Shown piece by piece: positions 40,222 through 51,536 of a stretch of DNA of 64,000 nt (the stretch's first letter is position 1; each line of letters begins with the position of its first letter). Both the position numbers and the translations under genes were made by a program. Origin of the DNA: Prostheceraeus crozeri. Taxonomy: Eukaryota; Platyhelminthes; Polycladida; Euryleptidae. The notes beneath the pieces were generated by a model, which was not told the origin of the DNA, made no database searches, and worked only from the letters and a program-made list of their open reading frames with translations. The stretch lies in NCBI GenBank assembly GCA_907163375.1, contig CAJQUW010005232.1, positions 186,001 to 250,000 of the forward strand. Reading direction: 5' to 3'.

Positions 40222-41535
40222 TTTGTCAACTGAATACTTTGTAATGAGGATGTGTGCAGGATGTATGGACCTTGTGATGAGGATATGTCCAGGATGCATG
40301 TACTCTGTATTGAGGTTGTCTGCAGGTTGTATGGACCTTGTGATGAGGATGCATGCACATTGTATTGAGGATGTGTGCAGGATGTATGCACTTCGAATTG
40401 AGGTTGTCTGCACTTTTTAATGAGGTTGTCTGCAGGATGTATGCACTTTGCATTGATGTTGTCTGCAGGATCTAATGAGGATGTGTGCAGGATGTATGCA
40501 CTTTGCAATGAGGATGTGTACGATGTATGCACTTTGCATTGAGGTTGTCTGCACTTTGTAATGAGGATGTGTGCAGGATGTATGCACTTTGCAATGAGGA
40601 TGTGTACGATGTATGCACTTTGTAATGAGGTTGTCTGCAGGATGTATGCACTTCGCATTGAGGTTGTCTGCACTTTGTAATGAGGATGTGTGTAGGATGT
40701 ATGCACTTTGCAATGAGGATGTGTACGATGTATGCACTTTGCATTGAGATTGTCTGCAGGTTGTATGGACCTTGTGATATCTAAAGGATGCATGCACTTT
40801 GTAATGAGGTTGTCTGCAGGATGCATGCACTTTGCATTGATGTTGTCTGCAGGATGTATGCACTTTTAGCTCTCACTGACCTGTGAAGTAGTTTCCATCA
40901 CTCGAAGTCTGTGCTCAGTTTAGATGAGAATGCCTACGTCCAAATGAATAATGAAGTTTTCTGCAGTATGCATGCACTCTGTAACTTTGTATTAAGACTG
41001 TCGGCAGGATGTATGCACTTTATATTGCGGTTGTCTTACAGGATGCGTGCTCTATGTATTAAGTCTGTCTGCAGGATGTTTGCACTTAGTTTTGAGGTTG
41101 TCCGCAGGATGTATACATTCTGTATTTAGACTGTCTGAAAGATGCATGCACTTTTTATTAGGTTGTGTGCAGGTTGCGTGCAACTGTTTTCAGGTTGTCT
41201 GCAGGATGTATGCAGTTTTTATTGAGGTTGTCTGCCGGATGTATGCAGTTTGTAATGAGGTTGTCTGCCGGATGTATGCAGTTTCTAATAAGGTTGTGTG
41301 CAGGTTGTATGTATTTTGCAATGAGAATACAGGATGTGCAGTTCGTATTTAGCACAGATATGGTATTGAGGCTGTCTACAGGATATATGGACTTTGGTTT
41401 GGGGTTGTTTGCAGGATGTATTCATTTTTTTGAGGTTGTTTGCAGGATGTATGCATTTTGTTTTGAGGTTGTGTACAGGATGTGTGCATTTTACAATGAG
41501 ATTGCCTACAGGATGTATGCACTTTGTATTAAGGT
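40222..41535. repeat. 33-bp minisatellite (about 1.3 kb) in a WDR6 intron
   Basis: Some 35-40 imperfect units of GAGGTTGTCTGCAGGATGTA plus TGCACTTTGTAAT (33 bp). As 33 is a multiple of three, several frames on both strands stay open for up to 207 codons. These encode 11-residue repeats that are an artefact of the period. Units diverge toward the right end. Confidence 0.9.
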
Positions 41536-41800
41536 TTTGTCAATAAAGTCTGTGATTTGAACAGTAAATGAAAAGATATTGATCACATTCTACCCTGTTT
41601 GCTGGAAATTAATAAACATATTAATTAGAATCTTCATGAAACATCAGTTACTTTTGTCTTTGTCTATCGATAACAGAAAGTAGAATAGTACATCCTTAAA
41701 CCTTTCTCCCTGCATCTTTGCCTCATCTATCACGAAGAGTTGATTGTGAATTCGGAGTTCAGTCATGCGCAGATTTGGCGGTCAATCTCTTTCCTTTCAG

Positions 41801-41854
41801 GAATCCGCATCTTCCTCGGGAGCGAAGACACTGCCGTTTCAAGCGCTTTCATCT
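41801..41854 (+). CDS. WDR6: WDR6 exon G (54 bp)
   Basis: A micro-exon coding IRIFLGSEDTAVSSAFI in the frame required by exon F. SEDT-x-V is the conserved WD strand that follows HGREI in WDR6. The acceptor is CTTTCCTTTCAG before 41801. The donor GTATCA at 41855 is weak, but it gives phase 1, which matches the next exon. The exact 3' end is the least certain boundary of the model. Confidence 0.65.
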
Positions 41855-43712
41855 GTATCATTGTCTGAACAAGATCTTTTGCAGCACGTTCTCAAACATG
41901 AGACAGCAGTGAAGTGGAATTACGATGAACGTACGACGCACAGAATGTACGACGTCTGCGAATGTGAGGATGAAGGAATGCCTATTCCAGTCAATGATCT
42001 CTATTCCAACATAGAAATCAGACTGAAGATGTTTTCTCACTTCTTACGGACGGATTTCAATGATAGATGCTCCATTAAAATAAATGTAGCGCGTATCATA
42101 GGGAAACACGGTGCTCTTGAAACATTTTCACCCTCAAGAATACCCGGCTCCGATTTCCTGTGAAATGAAGTCTGTTGATGAACTGCGAAAAAAGGCGATG
42201 TCTTTCCAAAACATAGCTTGTTTACGTTTTTATACTACTTATTATTGTGAGTAGTATAAAGAATACATGGATTATATGTAGCACACCATTCAGATGCCAT
42301 TCAAATGCTTTTCTGTGATTGTGGAAGTTTTTACACTTGATTTGCGAACAGAAAACTAGTTCAATATTAGTTTCAGCAAAATTTGTTACTTGTCATTTTT
42401 GTATTTAACATGTTAAGTTCAAACGCGTCATAGTTCAACATGTTGATTGTCGTTTCTTTGATTTCACTTTTTTGATAGTTTGATGGTCTTCGCAGACTTC
42501 ATTTGTACAGTAATCAACTTTTATTGTAGTAGGTATACCAGTATTTATTTTCTATAGGTAGTATCACTCGAAAAACAGAAAAATAATCTCTCCATCTTTC
42601 ATGACGATTCTTTATTCTTAGCAAAATACCGTTACCTGACCCGTTTCGTCTCTCAGGACAGTCTCAAGGGCGAATGGCACAGGTCAGGTACTACGTAGGT
42701 CGAGTGAGTATCTCCTCATAATCTCCGAATACGGGAATATTATAATTTCCCCTTTAGCCATAAGAAAGCTTTATTGAAAACAGCTTGACCTATAATGATC
42801 TCAAATTTTAAAGTGATGAAAGTGGTGAAGTTAATGATCAAATATATATTTTGTGAATTGAAGAAAACCTGCAACATATAAGCAAATCAGCTTCGATTCT
42901 CTTGTGCGGTAAGGAAATAGCATTGACTAAATGGTGCATCTCACTTACAGGTATGAGTCAGAAGGACAAATTTGTTTCTAATATTTCAAATTTGAGTGCT
43001 TTCAAGGACATTCATTTCTTGCTGTAAACCCTCGGTGGAGAAAATTGTGAAAGGTTTCATAACGAAATTAATAAGTGAGAGAAGATTATCTGCGCAAGGT
43101 TCTTCGTATTTGAAGGTCTGCTGGGCAGCCTGATAAGTCGCGGTGGACAATAATCCTCGCGCAGCTGATAGATGGAGATGAAATTGAATTCGTGAATGTA
43201 AACCTTCATTCTAACATCGTTTCTTCTCCCAAAGGGATAGTTAAGTTGTGAAATCTATTGCTTTCACGAGTGTTTTAGAAAAGCTTTTTAATTAATATCT
43301 TAATCCGATACAAGCTTGCTCTAAAATAAGCCATTCGAGTGACTTTATCCGTTTTATTGTTTGTATCGTTGAAATTCACAACAGCGACTTCATTTTGGCT
43401 ATTAATAAACTGAACGAGGGCAATGTTGACCGCCGCCATCCTGGTGCTCGCAGATTAATGAGGGGGATATCTGTTGATGCAAATCGCGGATGTCAAGGCA
43501 TCTTTGAGAATCTGATATTTCAGCTACGGTATGCAGAGCTGGAAGCCGACCACTTTTTTCGGTCCAGATGATTATTTTGTCTGAGTCCGGTTGATATAAT
43601 TCATCATTTTGCGTACTACACCATCCGTAATGAAAATATCGATTGCGTGAAGGGAGTGGATTGTATGCTGTATCCTTTGTACTATCTGCAAGCAAATTGA
43701 AAACTTGAGAAT
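41855..43712. other. WDR6 intron, no gene
   Basis: Open frames at 41765-42163 (which runs through exon G in another frame) and 43402-43695 have no domain. Nothing else recognisable. Confidence 0.4.
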
Positions 43713-43825
43713 AGGAAAGTCCCCGTAGCGCAGTGGCTAAGTGTTTGGCCCAGCGATCTGTCGGTCCAGAGGTCGAGCCCCGAAAGTGTCATTGGAAGTC
43801 GGCAGGAACGGCATCCGAACTTAAA
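43713..43825 (+). repeat. tRNA-derived SINE, family 2, copy 2
   Basis: A-box-like CCGTAGCGCAGTGGCTAAG near 43721, B-box-like GAGGTCGAGCCCCG near 43768, then the conserved 3' core GTGTCATTGGAAGTCGGCAG followed by GAACGGCATCCG. Same family as 7285-7400 and 50820-50932. Confidence 0.75.
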
Positions 43826-43845
43826 GTATACTTTCAGTAATACTT

Positions 43846-44110
43846 TGCAGTCACTGAAACTTCGCACAATTTTGAGTGTTTAAATGTTGAGCTGGCTGCT
43901 CATTGTTCGATTGCTATGGTATTATGTCATTCCAATGCTTCGTTTCTAGTCAAACAGAAGAAGAGACGACCGGTCTAAGGCCTCAGCCACACTGCGAGCA
44001 AAGCAGAGAGATTAATAGCTTACGGACATACGTTTGCTCGAGAAACTCGGGACGCCCTTGTTTGCTTTGCTTTCAGTGTGGTTGGGGCCTAATACTGTGA
44101 ATGCTACATA
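43846..44110 (+). repeat. Interspersed repeat R1, copy split by a MITE
   Basis: Matches 47640-47810 from CAGTCACTGAAACTT through TAGTCAAACAGAAGAAGAGA. The match is interrupted after GTCTAA by the MITE at 43979-44089 and resumes briefly at TAATACTGTG. Confidence 0.7.
43979..44089. mobile_element. Harbinger-type MITE, 111 bp
   Basis: The terminal inverted repeats are GGCCTCAGCCACACTG and CAGTGTGGTTGGGGCC, followed inward by (G/A)AGCAAAGCA. TAA target duplications lie at 43976-43978 and 44090-44092. The three-base TAA duplication and the GG start fit PIF/Harbinger. The empty site is visible in the sister repeat at about 47800 (GTCTAATTCTGTG). Confidence 0.75.
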
Positions 44111-44403
44111 AGAAAATGTCGACTTCTATAATTCAATTCCTCTGACTTTCACGAGTTTAAAGCCTCATTTACAGTAGGCGTCCAGTAGACACACACGGTG
44201 ACTAACACTGTACTAAAAAAATGTGCGTTCGTCACCGCAAAATTCACTGGCGTCTACGAAAGACAGTCCAGTAACTCACTTTACTTGAGCGGTATTGTAG
44301 AAAGGCCAGTGCTCTAATTCATGTAATGCTTAACCATAGATATGTGAAAATCGCAGATCGTTATCGGTTGAAGCAATGAAGTGGTGTTGTAGAAAATTGA
44401 AAA
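44093..44403. other. Short intron spacer
   Basis: Contains a weak inverted pair (GGCGTCCAGTAGAC near 44178 and CTGGCGTCTAC near 44249) that may be another small MITE. No gene. Confidence 0.35.
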
Positions 44404-44405
44404 TA

Positions 44406-46051
44406 CAGATTGTTTCATAAAAATGGATCACCCTTAAACATCGCCTTAACTTCAACTTTGTCTAACTCCGCCAAACTTGAACGAATTTCTCTAAAATTTG
44501 GAAGATATGTCAGTTGTGCTTACTAATATCATTGTTGGAAATTTCAAGCATGAATATTGAGTTGTTTTCCTGTTATAGATAAAAAAGTAGTAGATAAGTT
44601 GATCTTTATTTAGCAATGTTACACAAAATCATACCTCACTCTTATAAAATTACATTTGTTTCCTTTGTTATGTAATATGTTGTTCTACAAGCCAAAAGCT
44701 ATCAAGCAAAACAAAAATAAAGAAAATCGGTCAAGCAGAGCCAGTATAGCACCATTATTCATCAACAATAATGTAACTGCTACATGTGATTAACTGGACT
44801 TCGTGTTCCATAGCTTCCTGACTTCGTTGCGGTGGTGTTGGCAGCACTCCTGATTGCTTTCAGCTAGAAATCTATGTCTTACCGGTTGAAAACAATACAA
44901 AGCACAAATGAACAATAACGAGATCGCATTCACAAGAGGCAAAGTGTCAGCCTTGCTAGCACTAGGGTTTTCTTTGCGAGCTATAGGCAAGCGACTAAAT
45001 GTCCCTTACACAAATGTGCATCGATGGCATAATGATGATTTTCGACTCTGTCGTAAAGAGGGCTCTGGCCGTCCACGCAAAACATCCAAACGTAGAGACC
45101 GCCTAATTTTGAGATTTGTTAAAGTTGATCCAAGTCTCTCGTTAACTGAGATGGCTGCACAAGACTCGTCTATTTCTAAGTCCACTATTCGTAGAAGACT
45201 TATTGAGTCGAATTTCAAAAGCTGTAAGAGGCCCTATCAGATCGAATTATCAGATCAGCATACAAAAAGACGTCTCAGATGGGCAATGAGTCATTGTCAC
45301 TGGCGAAATCAATGGGATCGGGTTGTCTGGTCTGATGAGGCATCAGTCCGTCTGAAGGATAGTGATGGTCGATTGAGATTATGGATAAAATCTGATCAGG
45401 AAATTCCGAGACATTTACATCGTCCCCGGGTACAAGGTGGTGCGGCTCTACTGATTTGGGCTGGCATTTGGACCAATGGCCGCTCTGAACTTCACATACA
45501 GCGAGGAACCATGAATTCTGAACGCTATGTGAATGTTTTACGAATGAACATTGGCCAAATGACAGATCAACTTGGTGATCCATCGACTTGGTTATTTATG
45601 GATGATAATGCTACGTGTCACAGGAGAAGTAGAGTCAACTTATGCAAGTCTCAATTAGGGCTTAGGACATTATCTTGGCCAAGTCGTTCTCCTGATCTGA
45701 ATCCCATAGAAAATGTATGGAGTATTCTAAAACGTAACGTTCGTCGTTCACTGCTACCTACAGATGGCGTATCACAACTTACGTCACTGTTAAAAAGAGA
45801 GTGGAGAAAGTTAGATCAGTCAAAAATCATCGAATCAATGCCTAGACGAATTGGTAATGTCATTGACAATAAGGGTAGGGCCACAAAATATTAGCTTCTT
45901 AAGAACCGTTACTGTATCATAGCTTATCAGATTATATAAGGACATTTAAATATATTAGGGACATGAGATAACATGAAAAATGCTTTCTGTATCATCCTTA
46001 TGTTTTATTTAGTCAAATTTTAGGATGATCCACTTTTTATGAAACGGACTG
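44406..46051 (+). mobile_element. Complete Tc1/mariner element, 1646 bp
   Basis: The inverted ends are CAGATTGTTTCATAAAAATG and the complement of CACTTTTTATGAAACGGACTG, about 30 bp with a few mismatches, extending through GGATCA(C/T)CCT. TA duplications lie at 44404-44405 and 46052-46053. It contains one intact transposase gene. Confidence 0.85.
44908..45894 (+). CDS. Tc1-like transposase, intact
   Basis: 328 residues, close to the usual 340. The N-terminal paired-like double helix-turn-helix is FTRGKVSALLALGFSLRAIG (about 8-27) and ISKSTIRRRLIESNFKS (about 89-105), joined by a GRPRK hook (about 54-58). The catalytic DDE residues lie in VVWSDEASV (D about 142), WLFMDDNATCH (D about 233) and SPDLNPIENVWSIL (E about 268), spacing DD34E. 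The enzyme cuts and pastes the element at TA sites. There is no stop or frameshift and both ends are present, so the copy could be active. It is the best-preserved DNA transposon in the window. Confidence 0.93.
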   Translation: MNNNEIAFTRGKVSALLALGFSLRAIGKRLNVPYTNVHRWHNDDFRLCRKEGSGRPRKTSKRRDRLILRFVKVDPSLSLTEMAAQDSSISKSTIRRRLIESNFKSCKRPYQIELSDQHTKRRLRWAMSHCHWRNQWDRVVWSDEASVRLKDSDGRLRLWIKSDQEIPRHLHRPRVQGGAALLIWAGIWTNGRSELHIQRGTMNSERYVNVLRMNIGQMTDQLGDPSTWLFMDDNATCHRRSRVNLCKSQLGLRTLSWPSRSPDLNPIENVWSILKRNVRRSLLPTDGVSQLTSLLKREWRKLDQSKIIESMPRRIGNVIDNKGRATKY

Positions 46052-46268
46052 TAAATGAATAAGGCAGAATCTGTCCACCACCACACTATTATATTATTGT
46101 GATCGTGACATCATCATCATGGTCAAATGCAATCAGCTGTTGCCTCAGATTAGTTTGTTGAGCAGAACACAATGCATTCCTTTCGTTAGTTGACTATGGA
46201 TAAGTAGACTCTGGAGAAAACGCATTCTTTTGTGGAAGAGTACTACAGATATCCATGCCTGTGGGATA

Positions 46269-46637
46269 CTATGCATAAACACTACTAAGACCGAGATCAG
46301 AGAAACCAGATCGAAGGTGTGTAGTTTCTCTCTGAATACAGGGCTTCACTCTTTCCAGGAGATATTGTTCAGGAGTAAGTCTCAAATGATCATGAAAGGA
46401 AGTTCTTTCCTTCAAAATCAACTCCTTCAGCAAGGTATCCGATGCTGCCACCCTTTTTCTCCATAAAGTCCACTTTCGTGTCCAATACTTTCTCGTCCTC
46501 TTGCTCTTAATTTTTGCTAACTCAGCCAGTACACGAGCACGTGCCAGAACCACTTCATTCGGTGTACTACCTACTGACCTCTTCGTCGCAAGTTGCAATA
46601 TAAACGCAACAAGCCAGTCACTGAAGCGATCAATCAA
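46269..46637 (-). pseudogene. PIF/Harbinger transposase N-terminal remnant
   Basis: The minus-strand frame contains KRTRKYWTRKWTLWRKRVAA, DTLLKELILKERTSFHDHLR and LTPEQYLLERVKPCI, the N-terminal block of HARBI1/ALP1-like nucleases. The frame then runs into unrelated sequence and the DDE domain is absent. A few stops or an intron may lie to the left, but nothing more is recognisable before 46053. Confidence 0.6.
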
Positions 46638-47369
46638 ACCAGGAATGCTCGCGCTGTAATATGAGAGTGAAAAATTTCACTGGCTTGATGTAAATGAGGC
46701 TTAAAGGGTCTGGCTTATTCACAAAAATAGGTAGTGACCAGGTAATCTTTCATGACATCTATTCGATATCGTGAAAGTCAGAGACTTTGAATTTTTTCAT
46801 TGCTTTTCCGATGTCGCACGGAGGAAGTTGCTATTTTTGCATAAAGGATTTTGGAATGTGAAAAAAAGTTTTCAAAACCATTTTCATTGATATTGGTATG
46901 ATTATCGGCTATATCTCAATTAGTATAGCAGCTGACCGATGGGGTCGTTTCCTTTGATAATGATACCCTCTCTGCTGCTACTTATTGTTCATTTACTGGA
47001 TACTTCGTCAACATATACCGATGATAGCGTTCTTGGTATTGTTTTCTTTTTGAATGGAGTTGCAATGTCTGGTAGCCTGGTTCTAATGTTATATTCGTTA
47101 TAATGCTCAGAGTTATAATGCTGAGCAAGTATAGATTGCAGTTCTTTATCACGACGTCAATTAGTTTTGATGTGGCATCCATTCTATTTGCCAGTTTTGC
47201 ATCTCTGTTTGAACATGTCTCGCTGAAATACCGCATAGGTGGACCATTCTTATTGACGACATTGGTTAGCGCCTTTTATCTCAACGAATCTACAATTTGG
47301 CTCACAGAATTAGATTGTTTAATCGCATCACTTTGCTAGAAGTGCAAACTGATTCAAACAGATGGCACA
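46638..47369. other. WDR6 intron, no gene
   Basis: AT-rich unique sequence. The open frames at 46982-47339 on either strand lack domains. Confidence 0.35.
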
Positions 47370-47812
47370 TGCAAGAACTTAATAAGTGGGCAAAAAGAAA
47401 TTTTTAATAACTTGCAGAGATAGGAAAAATAGTCGTGCGTCGCTTGCGGATTGCTCTGAATTCCTTCAAAATGCTCCGATCGCCACGATTCCTTCAGATT
47501 CGAAGAATTCAGATTATTGCGCGAAAGTTGTCTCGATAATGTTGGTTCCTCCGATCATTTTAAAAAAAATGGCAGGCGCATGAAAAAATGTTCACAAACC
47601 TCTGTAGAACTTGGACATCGACTGCGTCTCTTTGCTGTGTCAGTCACTGAAACTTTGCACAATTTGGCGTGTTTAATGTTGAACTGGCTGCTCATTGTTC
47701 GATTTCTATGGTATTTAGTCAGGAGATTGTGCCATTTCAATTACGTTACATGTTCCAATGCTTCCCTTCTAGTCAAACGGAAGAAGAGACGATCTGTCTA
47801 ATTCTGTGGTTT
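47370..47812 (+). repeat. Interspersed repeat R1, near-full copy
   Basis: Reverse-complement match to 60128-60610 along nearly its whole length; its left part matches 5290-5525 and its right part 43846-43978. It includes CGAATTCAGATTATTGCGCG-type and TGGCTGCTCATTGTTCG phrases. No terminal inverted repeats are seen. Confidence 0.7.
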
Positions 47813-49235
47813 GGCTATTTCACGCCAAACGTAAAGACCGACTAAATATCGTTGTTAAAAGAATAGCGAAGCACAATGGACACAAGTTACCGCTGCATTC
47901 TGATCCGTCAAATGCAGCAAATAATCTTGATGAAGAGAATTCCACAAACTCAAGACCTTCTCAAGTTCGTCGCTTCGTGCGATTTAGTCATATTTGGTTG
48001 ATATGCATGACTGGAGCAATACTTTGCAGTTGTGGTTCGTATGTATCACGCCACAGAGTGTACAGTTCGAGTTCGCCACTCAAGAGAGCAGGATTTTACG
48101 GCGTGGACGTCGTATTTGTCCATTTCTGTGTTAGTAGTCACGAAGATTGGTCGAGTTCGTTTCATCTCGTGTAGCATTCCTCGGAGGAATTATTGCTCTT
48201 ATCAGAGCATGCACGCGGACATACAATGCTAAAAGTTGGTAGATCTCCATTTTTTCTTCATTCGATTACCTCGGATTTTATGGAGATTCTCAAGTGATTT
48301 TGTTGTACATCATTGAGACATTTCCAACACGTTTTCCGGCATTAGGAGCATTTTCCCCTATTAGGAACTATTTTATTTGAACATCAAATGAAAGCACATC
48401 GACGTCACTTCGAGTTGGATACAAAATTGATTATATTTTCGTTTGTTTTCACACTTTTGACAATTATACTATTTCCTGGTAAAACTGGTAGAGCTTTACC
48501 GTCATCAATTAATGATAATAATGATAATAATAATGATATTAATTGATACTTAATTGGAAAATCTTTGGTTCAATCGATGCTGAGGAGATTAAAAGCTGGC
48601 TCAGAGACGAGATTGGGTATATTTTGTGACTACGATGAGGATTTAAGTCCATAAATGTACTTCAGTATTGGAACCAGCCATTGCTCGAAATGAGATTGAT
48701 TTATGGATTATGTGAATCTGTCTGTGCGTCAAATCACATCATGTGTCCTGTTTAGAATATCAGAAATTACGACTGGAACCAGCAGGTAGCATTATGCTAC
48801 TGCAACTGAGTTGATGAGTACGCGGACTCCAAGTGATGCTGAGTGTAATGTTAAATTCCTTCAAAAGCCAGTTCCAGCCAGGGATGCTGAGTCCTATCAT
48901 TTTGATAGGACTTCGACTCCGGGTGGCAAATATATACAGCCTAGTTTTTTTAAAATAATTGGTAACCTACATCATAGATCATTATAGGCTTACCTGAACC
49001 TATCTTTGGTGGTCATTGCTGTATCAATTATCAATCATTTTCGATGAAAGTTTATCAAATGTGGCTTTAAGATGCATGCGACTCGGCTCCTCCCATCTTG
49101 TTGATGTGTGCTTCACAGAGTTTTTCTCCAGTCTCTACCAGGCAGGAAAATCCCCCCTCCTTCTCCAAAAAATATGAGTACACTTTCGATATTAATATGC
49201 GCTTTAGAGGTCCCATCACACACGATTAACGTGAG
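47813..49235. other. WDR6 intron, no gene
   Basis: Includes a GATAAT microsatellite inside a small palindrome (ATCAATTAATGAT...ATATTAATTGAT, 48506-48545) and a copy of GGACTTCGACTCCG at 48907. No gene. Confidence 0.35.
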
Positions 49236-49600
49236 GATAAGAGGTAATGTTCTCAAACAAACTAGTATTTCGTTTTTGTCTCTGATGTGACCTTTGGTGC
49301 GTAGGTGTCATCGAGGCTGGGAAGGCTTGTCTTCTCTATTAAATCACCGAGTGAAAAGACAATCCTATTTTCACTATCACGGTTCATTCCCTCAACTACA
49401 AGCTTTACAAGCTTTGCATGCGGCCGTATCTCTTTAATTTTGTTTGACGGAGAAAGTTGACATCAAGACAGTTGACAGCTCTGCACGAGGATAAATAATT
49501 TGTCTGTATTATATTTCGGGTCTAGCTATAGGCCGGAGTCTGGATTCCTATCATTTAATAGGACTCCGACTCCGACTCCACATCCCTGGTTCCAGCACGA
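49236..49600 (+). repeat. Interspersed repeat R2 (GGACTCCGACTCC family), copy 1
   Basis: About 360 bp, reverse-complement of 61363-61728. It ends in GGACTCCGACTCCGACTCC. The left edge GAGGTAATGTTCTCAAAC is the uninterrupted version of the site into which the hAT element at 61730 inserted. Confidence 0.75.
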
Positions 49601-50819
49601 CAATTTTCTAAAGTGAGCACAAGCTGAATTGAAGTGAAGCTTCGTGACGCTTCATCTTGTTCTATGTATCCTGCATGTTTTCCAGGGTATTTGCGAATAT
49701 ACATTTATTGACTGATTGACTTGTTGTGTTCCTTCTTTACTAAACCATTCATAGAACACGTCAACGTAGTTTGAAGAATTGAGATTGAAAGTGCATTGAC
49801 TAAACATATGCATTGATCTCATCAGCGTATTATCTTCTGAGTGTCGGTAAAATGTGACAGCTTACATGTAAGTGGAACAAGGCGCAACTTATGATGTGAT
49901 CAATGCATTTCTCTTTATCACCATTCACGATTGCTTTTGTCTGATGTCTCATCTTCTGACTCATCATGGATTGAAAAGTGTCAGCAATTAATCCTTAACT
50001 TGTTAGACCATTGCGGTGAAGTGATGACCATTGATGATTTTACTACACTGGTAGGATGGTTGAATCACGTTTCAATGCAATGTAAATGCCGCAGTTGAAT
50101 CTATGTTATGAGCTTATTTCATACTGACTAACCAGTGATTTTTGTAGACATCTTTTAACACTTGTGTCCCCTTTATAGCCCTTTAATGCTATCGGAAATA
50201 TGAAACGTGCCCGGCGAGTTTTTTGGATGAGCAAAAGGAGCGATTCAAACATTTTTCCTTCTCCTTACTGAGAAAAATGTTGCATGCGGTGTCCAAAATC
50301 GGTGTATCCTCAATAAATCGCAGCTCATTATCGAAAGTCACATGCCATCCAGTTGTAGAAGAAGATTTTAAAGTCTGTGTTCTAAGATTTATATCATTTT
50401 GGCCGGCTAGAGTAAAGGCTAATGGACTACATACGTCTGTAACTTGTTCAGGCTGGAGGCCTATAACATACACGCTTATGTTGATAAAGTTTGATCCAGA
50501 TTTACACTTAATGTCTTATCCTTTATCTCTTTCTACAAACATACACGAAAGTCCTGATTTAGATTTGGTCGTGAGGTCAAGAAGGTATCTAGTCCTTGGA
50601 AAAGTGGCACTCAGGAAGAGATTGTGCACAGTATAGGCATTTTTTCATCTTCAAACATTGATGAATAGAACCTTCAATTCATTAACAAGATCAGTTGCTT
50701 TTCATAAAACAGTGCGCCAGTGAAGTAAAAAAAACAGATGAAAAAAGCCGGAGCTTGTTTCCCAGTAGAAATGAAGTTTTAACGTCATTACTCCCTCATA
50801 CTGGGGCTTGTTGCACCTT
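49601..50819. other. WDR6 intron, no gene
   Basis: The open frame 50223-50636 on plus and its minus-strand partner have no domain and no splice signals of note. Nothing supportable. Confidence 0.35.
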
Positions 50820-50932
50820 TTGTCCGAATGCCCTTCCTGCCAACTTCCAATGGCACTTTCGGGGCTCGACCTCTGGACCAGAAGATCGTTAGGCCAAGTA
50901 CATAAGCACTGCGCCACGGAGACCATGAAAGG
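50820..50932 (-). repeat. tRNA-derived SINE, family 2, copy 3
   Basis: Minus-strand copy with CCGTGGCGCAGTGCTTATG (A box) near 50920 and GAGGTCGAGCCCCG (B box) near 50873. The core GTGCCATTGGAAGTTGGCAG follows, then GAAGGGCATTCGG. Confidence 0.75.
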
Positions 50933-51076
50933 GATCATAAAGGGAGTCAAATGCAACCTACAGGGATACTACTGAACAGGCGATCCGAACACATTCTATT
51001 AGCATCATTATGATCGCGATAGGGTGAGTTCAGTGCTCAACGTAATATACTGTCAACCTGATTTTCTCTCAGACAG

Positions 51077-51243
51077 GTCTTAAAAGTGTTGCATATAGAC
51101 ATATACAGACCATTGGAAAATTTATTCCTGAAGACTTAATTGAACCGGTCATCCCATTAGTACAGGGAGCAGAAGTTCGCTACCTCAGTTCACAATTATT
51201 CAATCAAACTAAAGCCAGGATACTTTGCCACTCTATGCATAAG
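51077..51243 (+). other. Exon-like open segment, not placed in WDR6
   Basis: A 167-nt open stretch bounded by TCAGACAG and GTAATT. It encodes LKSVAYRHIQTIGKFIPEDL and VQGAEVRYLSSQLFN. It enters in phase 1 and leaves in phase 0, so including it would break the frame of the next WDR6 exon. It does not resemble WDR6. It may be a pseudo-exon or an exon of an unrelated remnant. Confidence 0.3.
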
Positions 51244-51536
51244 GTAATTTTCTCATTACACCGACGTACTTAGGAATTCAAGTTATGCGACTTTCGTGCG
51301 TCTAATATATGATTAAACTAATCCACTAACTGACCAGATTGAGCTTGACGGAAAGTCCCAACAAAATTTATACACACAAAATTTAGGACATCAGCATCGG
51401 GTTTATGTTGACGTCAATCTCTTTATAAACGGATTTCACCGTGTGTTTTTATGCAAATGCATGTCAAGAAATAATGATGTATTGCCGACAATGTGTCATG
51501 AAAATTCATGTTGAAAGCCTTAACACGAAACCGCAG

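Noticed and set aside
40203..41560. Long open frames on both strands with 11-residue repeats (for example ADNLNAKCIHP-like)
   Set aside because: They follow from a 33-bp minisatellite, whose period is a multiple of three. There is no start context, domain or conservation.
43402..43695. 97-codon minus-strand frame
   Set aside because: No recognisable domain. It may be a decayed gene fragment but there is no evidence to name it.
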